Below are positions 17,628 through 24,714 of a stretch of 64,000 nt of DNA, in pieces. Position 1 is the first letter of the stretch, and each line of letters opens with the position of its first letter. The notes under the pieces were generated by a model. It made no database searches and was not told the origin of the DNA. It saw only the letters and a list, made by a program, of their open reading frames with translations. The translations under genes and the position numbers were made by a program. Source of the stretch: Mesorhizobium sp. B2-7-1 (GTDB lineage: Bacteria; Pseudomonadota; Alphaproteobacteria; Rhizobiales; Rhizobiaceae); assembly GCF_006440735.1 (NCBI RefSeq), contig NZ_VFUA01000005.1, positions 1-64,000 on the forward strand, given 5' to 3'.

Positions 17628-18419
17628 ATGCTCGAAAACATTCTCGACCTGGACCGCTACCCGCTCGACCGGGAAGGCAGTGCCGAATGGCAGCGGCTGG
17701 TGGACGAGTCCAAGGCCGCGCTCGCGGCAAACGGCATGTTCAATCTCGAAGGGTTCCTGCGCCCCGGCATTGCCGAAAAGGCGGTCGCCGAGATTCGGCC
17801 GGTGATGGACACGCGCTCGCATGTCCACAAGCGCATGCACAACATCTACTTCAAGCCGTCGATCCCGGAATTGGCGCCGGATCATCCGGCGTTGCGCAAG
17901 GTCGAGACGATCAGCCACACGGTCTGTGCCGACCAGATGCCGGGCAGCACCGTTTTGTCGATCTACGAATACGCGCCGCTGGTGCGGTTCCTGGCGGCGA
18001 CGATGGACAAGCCGCAACTGCACGTTATGCAGGATCCGCTGGCCCGCGCCAATGTCATGGGCTACCGCGCCGGCGAAGCGCTCAACTGGCATTTCGACCG
18101 TTCGGAATTCACCACGACGCTGTTGCTGCAGGCCCCGGAAATCGGCGGCGACTTCGAATACCGCACCGACCTGCGCTCGGACAGCGACCCGAACTATGAC
18201 GGCGTGGCGAAGCTGCTCGAGGGGCGCGATCCCGAGGCAAAGATCCTGCGCATCAAGGCCGGCACGCTCAACGTCTTCCGCGGCAAGAACACCGCACACC
18301 GCGTCACCACCGTCGAAGGCAATCGCGAGCGCATGATCGCGGTGTTCTCCTATTATGAACGTCCCGGCGTCATGTTCACCGACGAGGAGCGGGTCGGCTT
18401 CTACGGACGGGCGGCTTGA
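17628..18419 (+). CDS. Fe(II)/2-oxoglutarate-dependent oxygenase, BesD/HalD superfamily, HxD hydroxylase type
   Basis: 263-residue cupin-fold enzyme. Iron ligands are visible as H155-F-D157 and H224 (GKNTAHRV), with R235 (NRERMIAVFSYYERPG) in position to bind 2-oxoglutarate. The surrounding text NWHFDRSEFTTTLLLQAPEIGG closely resembles the BesD/HalD free-amino-acid halogenases, which have glycine in place of the aspartate. With aspartate present this enzyme should hydroxylate rather than halogenate. ATG 17628 follows CGGAGGACGCT. The substrate is unknown; an amino acid is the family-based guess. A MITE fragment begins on its stop codon. Confidence 0.8.
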   Translation: MLENILDLDRYPLDREGSAEWQRLVDESKAALAANGMFNLEGFLRPGIAEKAVAEIRPVMDTRSHVHKRMHNIYFKPSIPELAPDHPALRKVETISHTVCADQMPGSTVLSIYEYAPLVRFLAATMDKPQLHVMQDPLARANVMGYRAGEALNWHFDRSEFTTTLLLQAPEIGGDFEYRTDLRSDSDPNYDGVAKLLEGRDPEAKILRIKAGTLNVFRGKNTAHRVTTVEGNRERMIAVFSYYERPGVMFTDEERVGFYGRAA

Positions 18420-18490
18420 GACAGTTTGGAAATTCTACTCTGGCGGCCATCTGCCGGCGTTTTCTGCGCTTCCGGTGCTCACGGACCTAA
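18418..18490 (+). repeat. Partial MITE copy, interrupted by an IS
   Basis: About 50 bp here match, in inverted orientation, the terminal part of the 244-bp element at 52189-52432 (GAGAC-GTTTGGAAATTCTA start, then GGCGGCCATCTG and GCGTTTTCTGCGC), with a handful of substitutions. The first base falls inside the oxygenase stop codon. The copy runs into the IS at 18491, so the IS seems to have landed in it. Confidence 0.65.
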
Positions 18491-18990
18491 CAGGCTGTTG
18501 AAGAAGCCTGACGCATAGCCTTGAGGATGGCCTCGTCGCCGTTGTGGTAGGCGAATGTGATCTCGATCGAGCCGTCGTCGAGCAATTCGGCATGGCCATC
18601 GCCTGTGACTTCATCCATCTCGTCACATCCACTCCATGTGAAGTGAGCTATCGAGGGGCAGTAGCTCAAATCGAGGCCGGCTTGCCGAGCGGATCGAATA
18701 GAACGCCTGCAAAAGCATCGCCCGCAACAGCTTCTCCGGCGGGATCGATGGTCGTCCGATCGGCGAATACAGCGCCGCGAACTCACGCTCCAGCGTCGAC
18801 AGGGCTTCTGTCACGATCGTCCGGATCGCACGCAACGGATGATTGCGCCGAACCCGGGCCTCAAGGTCCACGTAGCTGAACAGTTCGCCAGTTCGATCGT
18901 CGCCGCCGCGCACTCGTCACCTCCGAATCCCTTCGGGCCCAGGTGAATCACCGCTGCGGTTCGGTGGCGAGTGCCTTTTTCAACAGCCTG
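18491..18990 (-). mobile_element. Internally deleted IS5-type insertion sequence (non-autonomous)
   Basis: 500-bp element bounded by inverted repeats CAGGCTGTTGAA-AAG (18491) and its complement ending at 18990. The flanks are CTAA and CTAG, compatible with a CTAR-type target. Reading minus from 18913, the first ~78 codons are the N-terminus of an IS5-like transposase (FSYVDLEARVRRNHPLRAI, IPPEKLLRAMLLQAFYSIRS). The catalytic core is missing, and the rest is the 3' end of the element in another frame. Confidence 0.75.
18623..18913 (-). pseudogene. Truncated IS5-family transposase
   Basis: Only the N-terminal DNA-binding part of the transposase remains. After YSIRS the sequence jumps to unrelated text and stops at 96 codons. 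No DDE catalytic region exists, so this copy cannot move itself but could be mobilised in trans. Confidence 0.7.
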
Positions 18991-19070
18991 CTAGGCCTTC
19001 GGGTACGCTCTTGGGAGAACGGCTAAGCCTGATTGCGCGCTGTGCGACTGTCCTGCACCGCTCTTCTTTT

Positions 19071-19487
19071 CTATAGGCTCCACTCTACCTCATGAACGAC
19101 ACTTGCATCGTTCAGATCAAAAGCTATGTCCACGAACAATGATCGCGTGTACAAAAAGTATCTTCCAAAATCATACCTGCAAATCATACTCGAAGAAAGA
19201 TCGACTTTGTATTGCTGCTCCTTTCTCGCGGTGAGCGGCTTATCCCAACTGGCGTCACAGTGAAATCCAGCATTTGTCAAAAAACTGGTTGCCTCAGCCC
19301 TTGAGTGAGGTTCTGTGAAGTATGAGTTAATTGCTCGGACCGCCTTTTGCCCATCCGTTCCGCCACCCTCCGTATCTCGAAAATAACTGAAAGGCCCAGA
19401 TTTCGATGAATGCCAAGATGTTACCAATTCAGCAGACATGCCAAGCAGGACGCAAACCGTTAAAATGGTAATGATCACTTTAAACAT
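19071..19487 (-). CDS. Orphan hypothetical protein with signal/anchor segment
   Basis: 138 residues, starting MFKVIITILTVCVLLGMSAEL, a signal peptide or N-terminal anchor, followed by a small polar domain with two cysteines near residues 75 and 100. ATG 19487 follows AGGGGAAAT. I recognise no family. Its codon use and base composition are visibly AT-richer than its neighbours, and it lies between an IS copy and a detached IS end, so it was probably acquired horizontally. Its short length and lack of homology leave some doubt that it is still functional. Confidence 0.6.
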   Translation of the reverse strand: MFKVIITILTVCVLLGMSAELVTSWHSSKSGPFSYFRDTEGGGTDGQKAVRAINSYFTEPHSRAEATSFLTNAGFHCDASWDKPLTARKEQQYKVDLSSSMICRYDFGRYFLYTRSLFVDIAFDLNDASVVHEVEWSL

Positions 19488-19553
19488 TTATTTCCCCTAA
19501 AGTTGATGTTTCACAAGCGAAACCAAATCGCATGCAAACTTTTTATCATGATC

Positions 19554-19600
19554 CCTAACAGGCTGTTGAAGAAACCTGACGCATAACCTTGAGGATGGTC
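19554..19600. mobile_element. Detached IS end (second copy of the 18491 terminus)
   Basis: The ~46 bp from CCTAACAGGCTG to GGATGG match 18486-18532 with only two or three differences, then similarity stops. It is a remnant of the same IS type in the same orientation and marks the right edge of the AT-richer patch. Confidence 0.75.
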
Positions 19601-19640
19601 TCTGTACCTGCCAACCTCGATCTAAAAATAGGCTCTTGTT

Positions 19641-19656
19641 AGATTGTCGACAATCT
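19641..19656. promoter_or_regulatory. Perfect 16-bp palindrome, predicted GntR/FCD operator
   Basis: AGATTGTCGACAATCT is a perfect palindrome 37 bases before the GntR start codon. Its core TTGTCGACAA fits the operators bound by FCD-type (FadR subfamily) GntR regulators. It probably gives autoregulation and control of the enolase genes behind it. Confidence 0.75.
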
Positions 19657-19692
19657 GCTTGTCTTGCAGAAATTCCTCTTGGGAGTCGACCT

Positions 19693-20382
19693 ATGGCAAA
19701 GCTGGATTTCAGTCCGATCGCGGATACAACGCGCAGGGCGGAGATCGTCGCCCTGCTGCGGCGCGCCATCCTGACCGGACAGCTGGAACCGGGGCAGAAG
19801 CTCAACGAGCTCAGGATTTCCGAACAGATGCGAGTGAGCCGCGCGCCGCTGCGCGAAGCCATGCGCGAGCTGGTACAGGAAGGCATCCTGACCAGCATCC
19901 CCTATGCCGGAACCTTCGTCATCGAGGTCACCGCCAAGGACATCATCGATGCCTATTCGCTCAACCAGGTGCTGGACGAATTCGCCATCGAGCGGACCTG
20001 GCCGCTGCGCGACCAGCGCTTCTTCGACGAGCTCGACCGCCGCCATGAAGCGGTGAAACAGGCGACGCGCGCCGTCGACACCACGCGCCAGATCGAGACG
20101 GCGCTGCAATTGCACGGGCTGATCTACGAATGGGCCGACAATTCGGTGCTGCTGGAGACCTGGCAGCGCCTGACCAGCCGGCTGCAGATGTATTTCGCCC
20201 TGCACCAGCGGGCGCGCAACGAGCCGGTTCCGGCCGTAGACGTGCACGAGACCTATGTGGCGCTGCTCAAAGGCGCCGACATGCGCGCCGCCCAGCGCCA
20301 TGCGCGCGAGCATATCGACCTCGATTTCGAAGAGCTTCTTGCCTACGCGCGCGGCCTCGAAAAGCGCGCATCGAAGAACTGA
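19693..20382 (+). CDS. GntR-family regulator, FCD (FadR) type
   Basis: 229-residue regulator: winged HTH at residues ~12-75 (ILTGQLEPGQKLNELRISEQ, then SRAPLREAMRELVQEGI), followed by the all-helical FCD ligand domain with metal-site histidines (LHGLIYEW, ALHQRA, HAREHIDLD). ATG 19693 follows TTGGGAGTCG; the frame is open upstream to 19636 but would include the operator. It is 24 bases from the first enolase-superfamily gene and probably controls the whole cluster in response to an organic-acid ligand. Confidence 0.88.
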   Translation: MAKLDFSPIADTTRRAEIVALLRRAILTGQLEPGQKLNELRISEQMRVSRAPLREAMRELVQEGILTSIPYAGTFVIEVTAKDIIDAYSLNQVLDEFAIERTWPLRDQRFFDELDRRHEAVKQATRAVDTTRQIETALQLHGLIYEWADNSVLLETWQRLTSRLQMYFALHQRARNEPVPAVDVHETYVALLKGADMRAAQRHAREHIDLDFEELLAYARGLEKRASKN

Positions 20383-20406
20383 CAGACCCGGACAGCGGAC
20401 AGCACA

Positions 20407-21510
20407 GTGAAGATCAAGAGCATCAAAGCCTATAATGTCGTGCAGCCCTTCGTGGACGGGCCCTACCGCATGTCGAAGGGGCGCGTCGCCGACTGCTTCG
20501 ACGCGGTGATCGTCGCCATCACGTCGGACAGCGGCGTGACCGGCTGGGGCGAGATGGCGCCGCTCGGCAATTTCTACTCGGCCGCGTTCCCGGCGGGGAC
20601 ACGCGCGGGCGTGCCGGAAATCGCGCCGCATCTCATCGGCCAGGATCCGCGTGGGTTTGCCGGCATCGGCCGGCTGATGGACACGGTGTTCAAGGGCCAC
20701 CCTTATATCAAGTCGGCGCTCGACATGGCGTGCTGGGACCTGGCGGCGCGAGCGGCCGACGTGCCGCTGGTGACCATGCTTGGCGGCCGCGAGAGCGACA
20801 TGGCGGAGACCTACCGGGTCGTCACCCACGGCACGCTCGATCAGATGGCGGCTTTGGCCAAGCGGATCATTGCCGAAGGCTGCCGCCGCTTGCAGGTCAA
20901 GGTAGGCGGCAATGTGCACGACGACATCGAGCGCGTGACGACCGTGGCCTCCGCGGTGCCAAAGGGCACGGTGATCTTCTGCGACGCCAACGCCGGCTGG
21001 ACGCCCTATCAGGCGCGCCAGTTCGCCGATGCCACGCGGTCGATCGACTACACGTTCGAGCAGCCCTGCACGACGCTCGATGAGAACATGTCGGTGCGCC
21101 GCATGCTCGACAAGCCGATGGTGCTGGACGAATCCGTCACCTCACTGGGCGAGATGCTGGAAATCCACCGCCGAGGCGCCGCCGACGGGCTGACGCTGAA
21201 GATCTCGCGGCTGGGCGGCGTGACGCAGACACGGCTGATCCGCGACGTCGCCGTCGATCTCGGCTTCATGATCACGGTGGAAGACACCGGCGGCGCCGAG
21301 ATCGATACCGCCGCGATGGCGCATCTGTCGCTGTCGACGCCGGCGGAGCGCCGGCTGCATGCGATCGCCTTCCACGAATGGGTGACGGTGCGCACGGCCA
21401 TGAACGTGCCGCCGGTGACCGGCAGCCATATGGGAATTCCCGACGGCCCCGGGCTCGGCATCGACGTGGACCCCAGCCTGCTCGGCGAACCCTTCTTCGA
21501 GGTCGGCTGA
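20407..21510 (+). CDS. Enolase-superfamily dehydratase, cis-3-hydroxy-L-proline dehydratase-like
   Basis: 367-residue mandelate racemase/muconate lactonizing enzyme family protein with GTG start. Metal ligands read D193 (CDANAGW), E218 (FEQPC) and D241 (LDES); catalytic lysines are K165 (LQVKVGG) and K265 (LKISRLGG), on opposite faces of the barrel. The opening MKIKSIKAYNVVQPFVDGPY and the two-lysine pattern closely resemble, from memory, cis-3-hydroxy-L-proline dehydratase; hydroxyproline-betaine epimerase is the nearest alternative. It is followed after one base by a second enolase-superfamily gene, so the two act in one pathway. Confidence 0.72.
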   Translation: MKIKSIKAYNVVQPFVDGPYRMSKGRVADCFDAVIVAITSDSGVTGWGEMAPLGNFYSAAFPAGTRAGVPEIAPHLIGQDPRGFAGIGRLMDTVFKGHPYIKSALDMACWDLAARAADVPLVTMLGGRESDMAETYRVVTHGTLDQMAALAKRIIAEGCRRLQVKVGGNVHDDIERVTTVASAVPKGTVIFCDANAGWTPYQARQFADATRSIDYTFEQPCTTLDENMSVRRMLDKPMVLDESVTSLGEMLEIHRRGAADGLTLKISRLGGVTQTRLIRDVAVDLGFMITVEDTGGAEIDTAAMAHLSLSTPAERRLHAIAFHEWVTVRTAMNVPPVTGSHMGIPDGPGLGIDVDPSLLGEPFFEVG

Positions 21511-21511
21511 C

Positions 21512-22696
21512 ATGAAGATCAGGCGCGTCAAGGCGACACCGATCAACTACCGGTTGGAGGCCCCCTATATCTGGGTCTTCGGCGAGCTCGACGGCTTCTC
21601 GCCCACCATCGTCGAGGTCGAAACCGAGGACGGGCTCGTCGGCATCGGCGAGGCGCCGACGCCGGGCGCGGCAGCCGTCATCAACGACGTGCTGGCAACC
21701 CGACTCACCGGCCGCGACGCCTTCGACATCGCCGGCGCGGAAGAAGTCTGCCTGCCGTTCTGGAGCGGCGTGCAGTCGATCAACGACCGCACCCGCATCA
21801 TGGCTTTCGGTGCCATCGAGATGGCGCTGTGGGACCTGCGCGGCAAAGCCTGGAAGCAGCCGATCTACCAATTGCTCGGCGGCGCGGTGCGCAAGGAAAT
21901 CCCCTTCACCGACTATTTCTCGCTGCGCGGCGACGGCGCCAAGGTGAAGGGCGAGAAGACACCGGAAGAAGTCGCCGACTACTGCGTCGAACTCCACGAG
22001 CGCCACGGCACGACCTTCTTCGAGGGCAAGTTCTCGACGCAGGACCCGAAAGTGTCGCTGACGATGGTCGAGCTGATCCGCAAAAAGCTCGGCGACGCGG
22101 CGATGATCCGCATCGATTCCAACCAGGCCTATTCGCTGGCGACCGCCAGGCGGCTGGCGCGGCCGCTGGAAGAGCTTGGCGTGCGCAACTGGGAGGATCC
22201 GGTGGCGACCATCGAGGAGATGCGCGAGTTGCGCCGCCACACCTCGATCCCGTTCTCGACCCACAACATCGACATCGCCCGCGCCATGGAGCTCAAGGTA
22301 CCCGACGCCTTCGTCGGCAACCCGACGGCGCATGGCGGCATCAACCGCATGCTGCGCTTCGTCGGCGCCTGCGAGCATGCCGGCATCGACTATTGGTGCT
22401 ACAGCGGCGACACCGGCATCGGCAGCGCCTGCTACCTGCATCTGTGCGCCGCGCTCGGCTGGATCAGGGAGCCCAACCAGTCGCTGTTTCGCATGCAGCC
22501 GATGGACATCATCGAGGAAGGTCCGTTCGCGCCGAGGAACAATGTTGTGCCCGTGCCGGAAGGCCATGGCCTCGGGGTGACGCTGTCGCAGGAAAAGCTT
22601 GCCGCCTGCCATCGCGATTTCGTCGAGAACGGGCCCTGCAACAAATATCACGACCCGGAAAAACCCGGGACTTTCCGCAGACTGCCGCTGAATTAG
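21512..22696 (+). CDS. Enolase-superfamily enzyme, glucarate-dehydratase-like subgroup
   Basis: 394-residue protein of the mandelate racemase fold. Metal-binding positions are D202 (IDSNQAY), E228 (NWEDP) and apparently N252 (FSTHN), the asparagine being typical of the glucarate dehydratase subgroup; K173 (EGKFST) is a candidate base. The usual histidine late in the barrel is not obvious: the matching stretch reads CYSGDTGIGS. The reaction may therefore differ from known sugar-acid dehydratases. ATG 21512 comes one base after the preceding stop. It belongs to the same cluster as the transporter at 22934-30948. Confidence 0.72.
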   Translation: MKIRRVKATPINYRLEAPYIWVFGELDGFSPTIVEVETEDGLVGIGEAPTPGAAAVINDVLATRLTGRDAFDIAGAEEVCLPFWSGVQSINDRTRIMAFGAIEMALWDLRGKAWKQPIYQLLGGAVRKEIPFTDYFSLRGDGAKVKGEKTPEEVADYCVELHERHGTTFFEGKFSTQDPKVSLTMVELIRKKLGDAAMIRIDSNQAYSLATARRLARPLEELGVRNWEDPVATIEEMRELRRHTSIPFSTHNIDIARAMELKVPDAFVGNPTAHGGINRMLRFVGACEHAGIDYWCYSGDTGIGSACYLHLCAALGWIREPNQSLFRMQPMDIIEEGPFAPRNNVVPVPEGHGLGVTLSQEKLAACHRDFVENGPCNKYHDPEKPGTFRRLPLN

Positions 22697-22933
22697 GAGG
22701 GAGGTCGAAAAGCAAGCAGGATTTATCGGGAAAAAGGCGGCCACGGGTCGCCTTGCCGACAGACAATTCATCAAGAAAATCTGACTTTTCCGTCCCAACG
22801 AGCGGATGGACCGGTCGGAACCGCATGTTACTGTACATCGACCGATACCGAGTGCCTGGACCGGAGAACTCCACGGAACTCGCAAATTGAATGCACTCGC
22901 CAACCACAACAACTGGGGAAAGGGCTTAGACCC

Positions 22934-24595
22934 ATGAGCAAGAACTATCGCATTCTCGATCTCCTGCGGCGTGGCCGCACGCCACTCGAAAACCACCTCA
23001 TCGACGGCCTGGTCGACGGCCGCCTCAGCCGCCGCGAATTCGTCCGCCATGGCAGCCTGCTCGGCCTGTCGCTGCCGCTGCTCGGCCGTATCGGCATGGC
23101 CGCCGGCTTCGGCGCGGCGCCCTCGCTCGCTCGCGCCGGCGCGCCCGGTGCCACCATCCGCGTCGGCAGCAGCGTGCCGGCGGCGGCGATCGACCCCGTC
23201 ACCATCGCCGACGCCGGCGGCCTGCTCGTCATGCAGCAGGTGGCCGAATTCCTCTGCGTCGACGGTCCGGACCTCGTGCTGAAGCCGGCGCTGGCGGAAA
23301 GCTGGAAGCCGAATGCCGACGGCACGGTGTGGACCTTCGCGCTGCGCAAGGGCGTCAAATTCCACTCGGGCGGCGAGATGAAGGCCGAAGACGTGGTGGC
23401 CAGCATCGACCGGCTCGCCGATCCGGCCAACTCGTCCAACGCGCTGTCGGTGTTCACCGGCATCCTGCAGAAGGGCAACACCAAGAAGGTCGACGACTAC
23501 ACGGTCGAATTTCATCTCGACGCGCCGAACGGCAACTTCCCCTACATGGTCTCATCCGACAACTACAATGCCGTCATCATCCCGGCGAGCTACAAGGGCG
23601 GCTACGAACAGAGCTTCGACGGCACCGGACCGTTCAAGCTGGAGAAATACACGCCAAAGGTCGGCGCCTCCTTCGTGCGCAACGACGATTACTGGGGTGA
23701 GAAGGCCCTGCCCGACCGCACCGAATTCACCTTCTTCACCGACATCCAGCCGCAGATCCTGGCGCTGCAGGGCGGCCAGATCGACATCATCAACCAGATG
23801 CCGGTGCTGGCGGGCGTCGCCGTGCTCAACGACCCGAATGTCGACATCATCAGCCTGAAGTCGTCGGCACATCAGCAGCTGCATATGCATTGCGACGAAG
23901 GCCCGACGAAGGACGCCCGCGTGCGCCGCGCCATCGCGCTCTGCCTTGACCGCGAGAAGCTCGCCGCCGGCCTGATGAAGGGACGCTCGGCGCTCGGCAA
24001 CGACAGCCCGTTCGCCGCCGTCTACCCCTCGACCGACACCAGCGTGCCGCAGCGCAAGCAGGATATCGCCCAGGCCAGGCAGCTGATGGAAGCGGCCGGC
24101 CTCGCCCAGGGCTTCAAGATGACGCTGACCACCGAGCGCTATCTGGAAATTCCGGAATACGCCCAGCTGATCCAGAACTGGGTCAAGGAGATCGGCATCG
24201 AGCTCGAGCTCAACATCCTCGACCAGAGCGCGTATTACGGCGATGCCGTGTTCGGCAAGTCGAACTGGCTGGACTCGGCGATGGGCATCACCGACTACGG
24301 CCACCGCGGCGTGCCCAACGTCTATCTCGCGGCACCGTTGAAGAGCGACGGCACCTGGAATGCCGCCCACTTCAAGAACAAGGACTACGACCAGATGGCG
24401 GCGAGCTATATCGGCGCCCTCGACCTCGAGGCGCAGAAGGCCACCGCCGGCAAGATCCAGAAGCTGCTGCTCGAGGAAACGCCGGTCGTCTTCGGCTATT
24501 TCTACGACTATCTGACGGCAACCGCGAAGGGCGTGGCAGGCGTGCAGCCGACCGCTATGTCGCAGCTGTTCCTCGATAAAGCGTCGAAAGGCTGA
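22934..24595 (+). CDS. ABC transporter substrate-binding protein, family 5 (peptide/opine type)
   Basis: 553-residue periplasmic solute-binding protein (SBP_bac_5). It has a twin-arginine-like export signal (LSRREFVRHGSLLGLSLPLL, residues ~30-50) and the family signature WTFALRKGVKFHSGGEMKAEDVV. It is a close paralogue of the protein at 31989 (same signal, same length, shared segments such as ASYKGGYEQSF / ASYKGDYEKTF). The 237 bases upstream hold no gene and probably contain its promoter. A hairpin follows the stop, so the protein may be made in excess over downstream gene products. Confidence 0.9.
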   Translation: MSKNYRILDLLRRGRTPLENHLIDGLVDGRLSRREFVRHGSLLGLSLPLLGRIGMAAGFGAAPSLARAGAPGATIRVGSSVPAAAIDPVTIADAGGLLVMQQVAEFLCVDGPDLVLKPALAESWKPNADGTVWTFALRKGVKFHSGGEMKAEDVVASIDRLADPANSSNALSVFTGILQKGNTKKVDDYTVEFHLDAPNGNFPYMVSSDNYNAVIIPASYKGGYEQSFDGTGPFKLEKYTPKVGASFVRNDDYWGEKALPDRTEFTFFTDIQPQILALQGGQIDIINQMPVLAGVAVLNDPNVDIISLKSSAHQQLHMHCDEGPTKDARVRRAIALCLDREKLAAGLMKGRSALGNDSPFAAVYPSTDTSVPQRKQDIAQARQLMEAAGLAQGFKMTLTTERYLEIPEYAQLIQNWVKEIGIELELNILDQSAYYGDAVFGKSNWLDSAMGITDYGHRGVPNVYLAAPLKSDGTWNAAHFKNKDYDQMAASYIGALDLEAQKATAGKIQKLLLEETPVVFGYFYDYLTATAKGVAGVQPTAMSQLFLDKASKG

Positions 24596-24620
24596 GCAGA
24601 GGCAGGCATAGATCCCGCAT

Positions 24621-24644
24621 CGCCAGCCTCGAAAGGGGCTGGCG
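24621..24644 (+). promoter_or_regulatory. Intra-operon hairpin after binding protein gene
   Basis: Perfect 8-bp stem CGCCAGCC / GGCTGGCG with an eight-base loop, with no T-run. It probably protects the 3' end of the binding-protein message or slows transcription into the next gene. Confidence 0.55.
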
Positions 24645-24714
24645 CTTGTCGGCGAGACCGGGACAGGACGCCATGCGCCCTGCCCGTTATCGCCGCCGCG
24701 GGATGATGCGTCGC

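Noticed and set aside
19071..19487. Toxin or effector role for the orphan exported protein
   Set aside because: Nothing in the residues supports it; only the mobile context suggested it.
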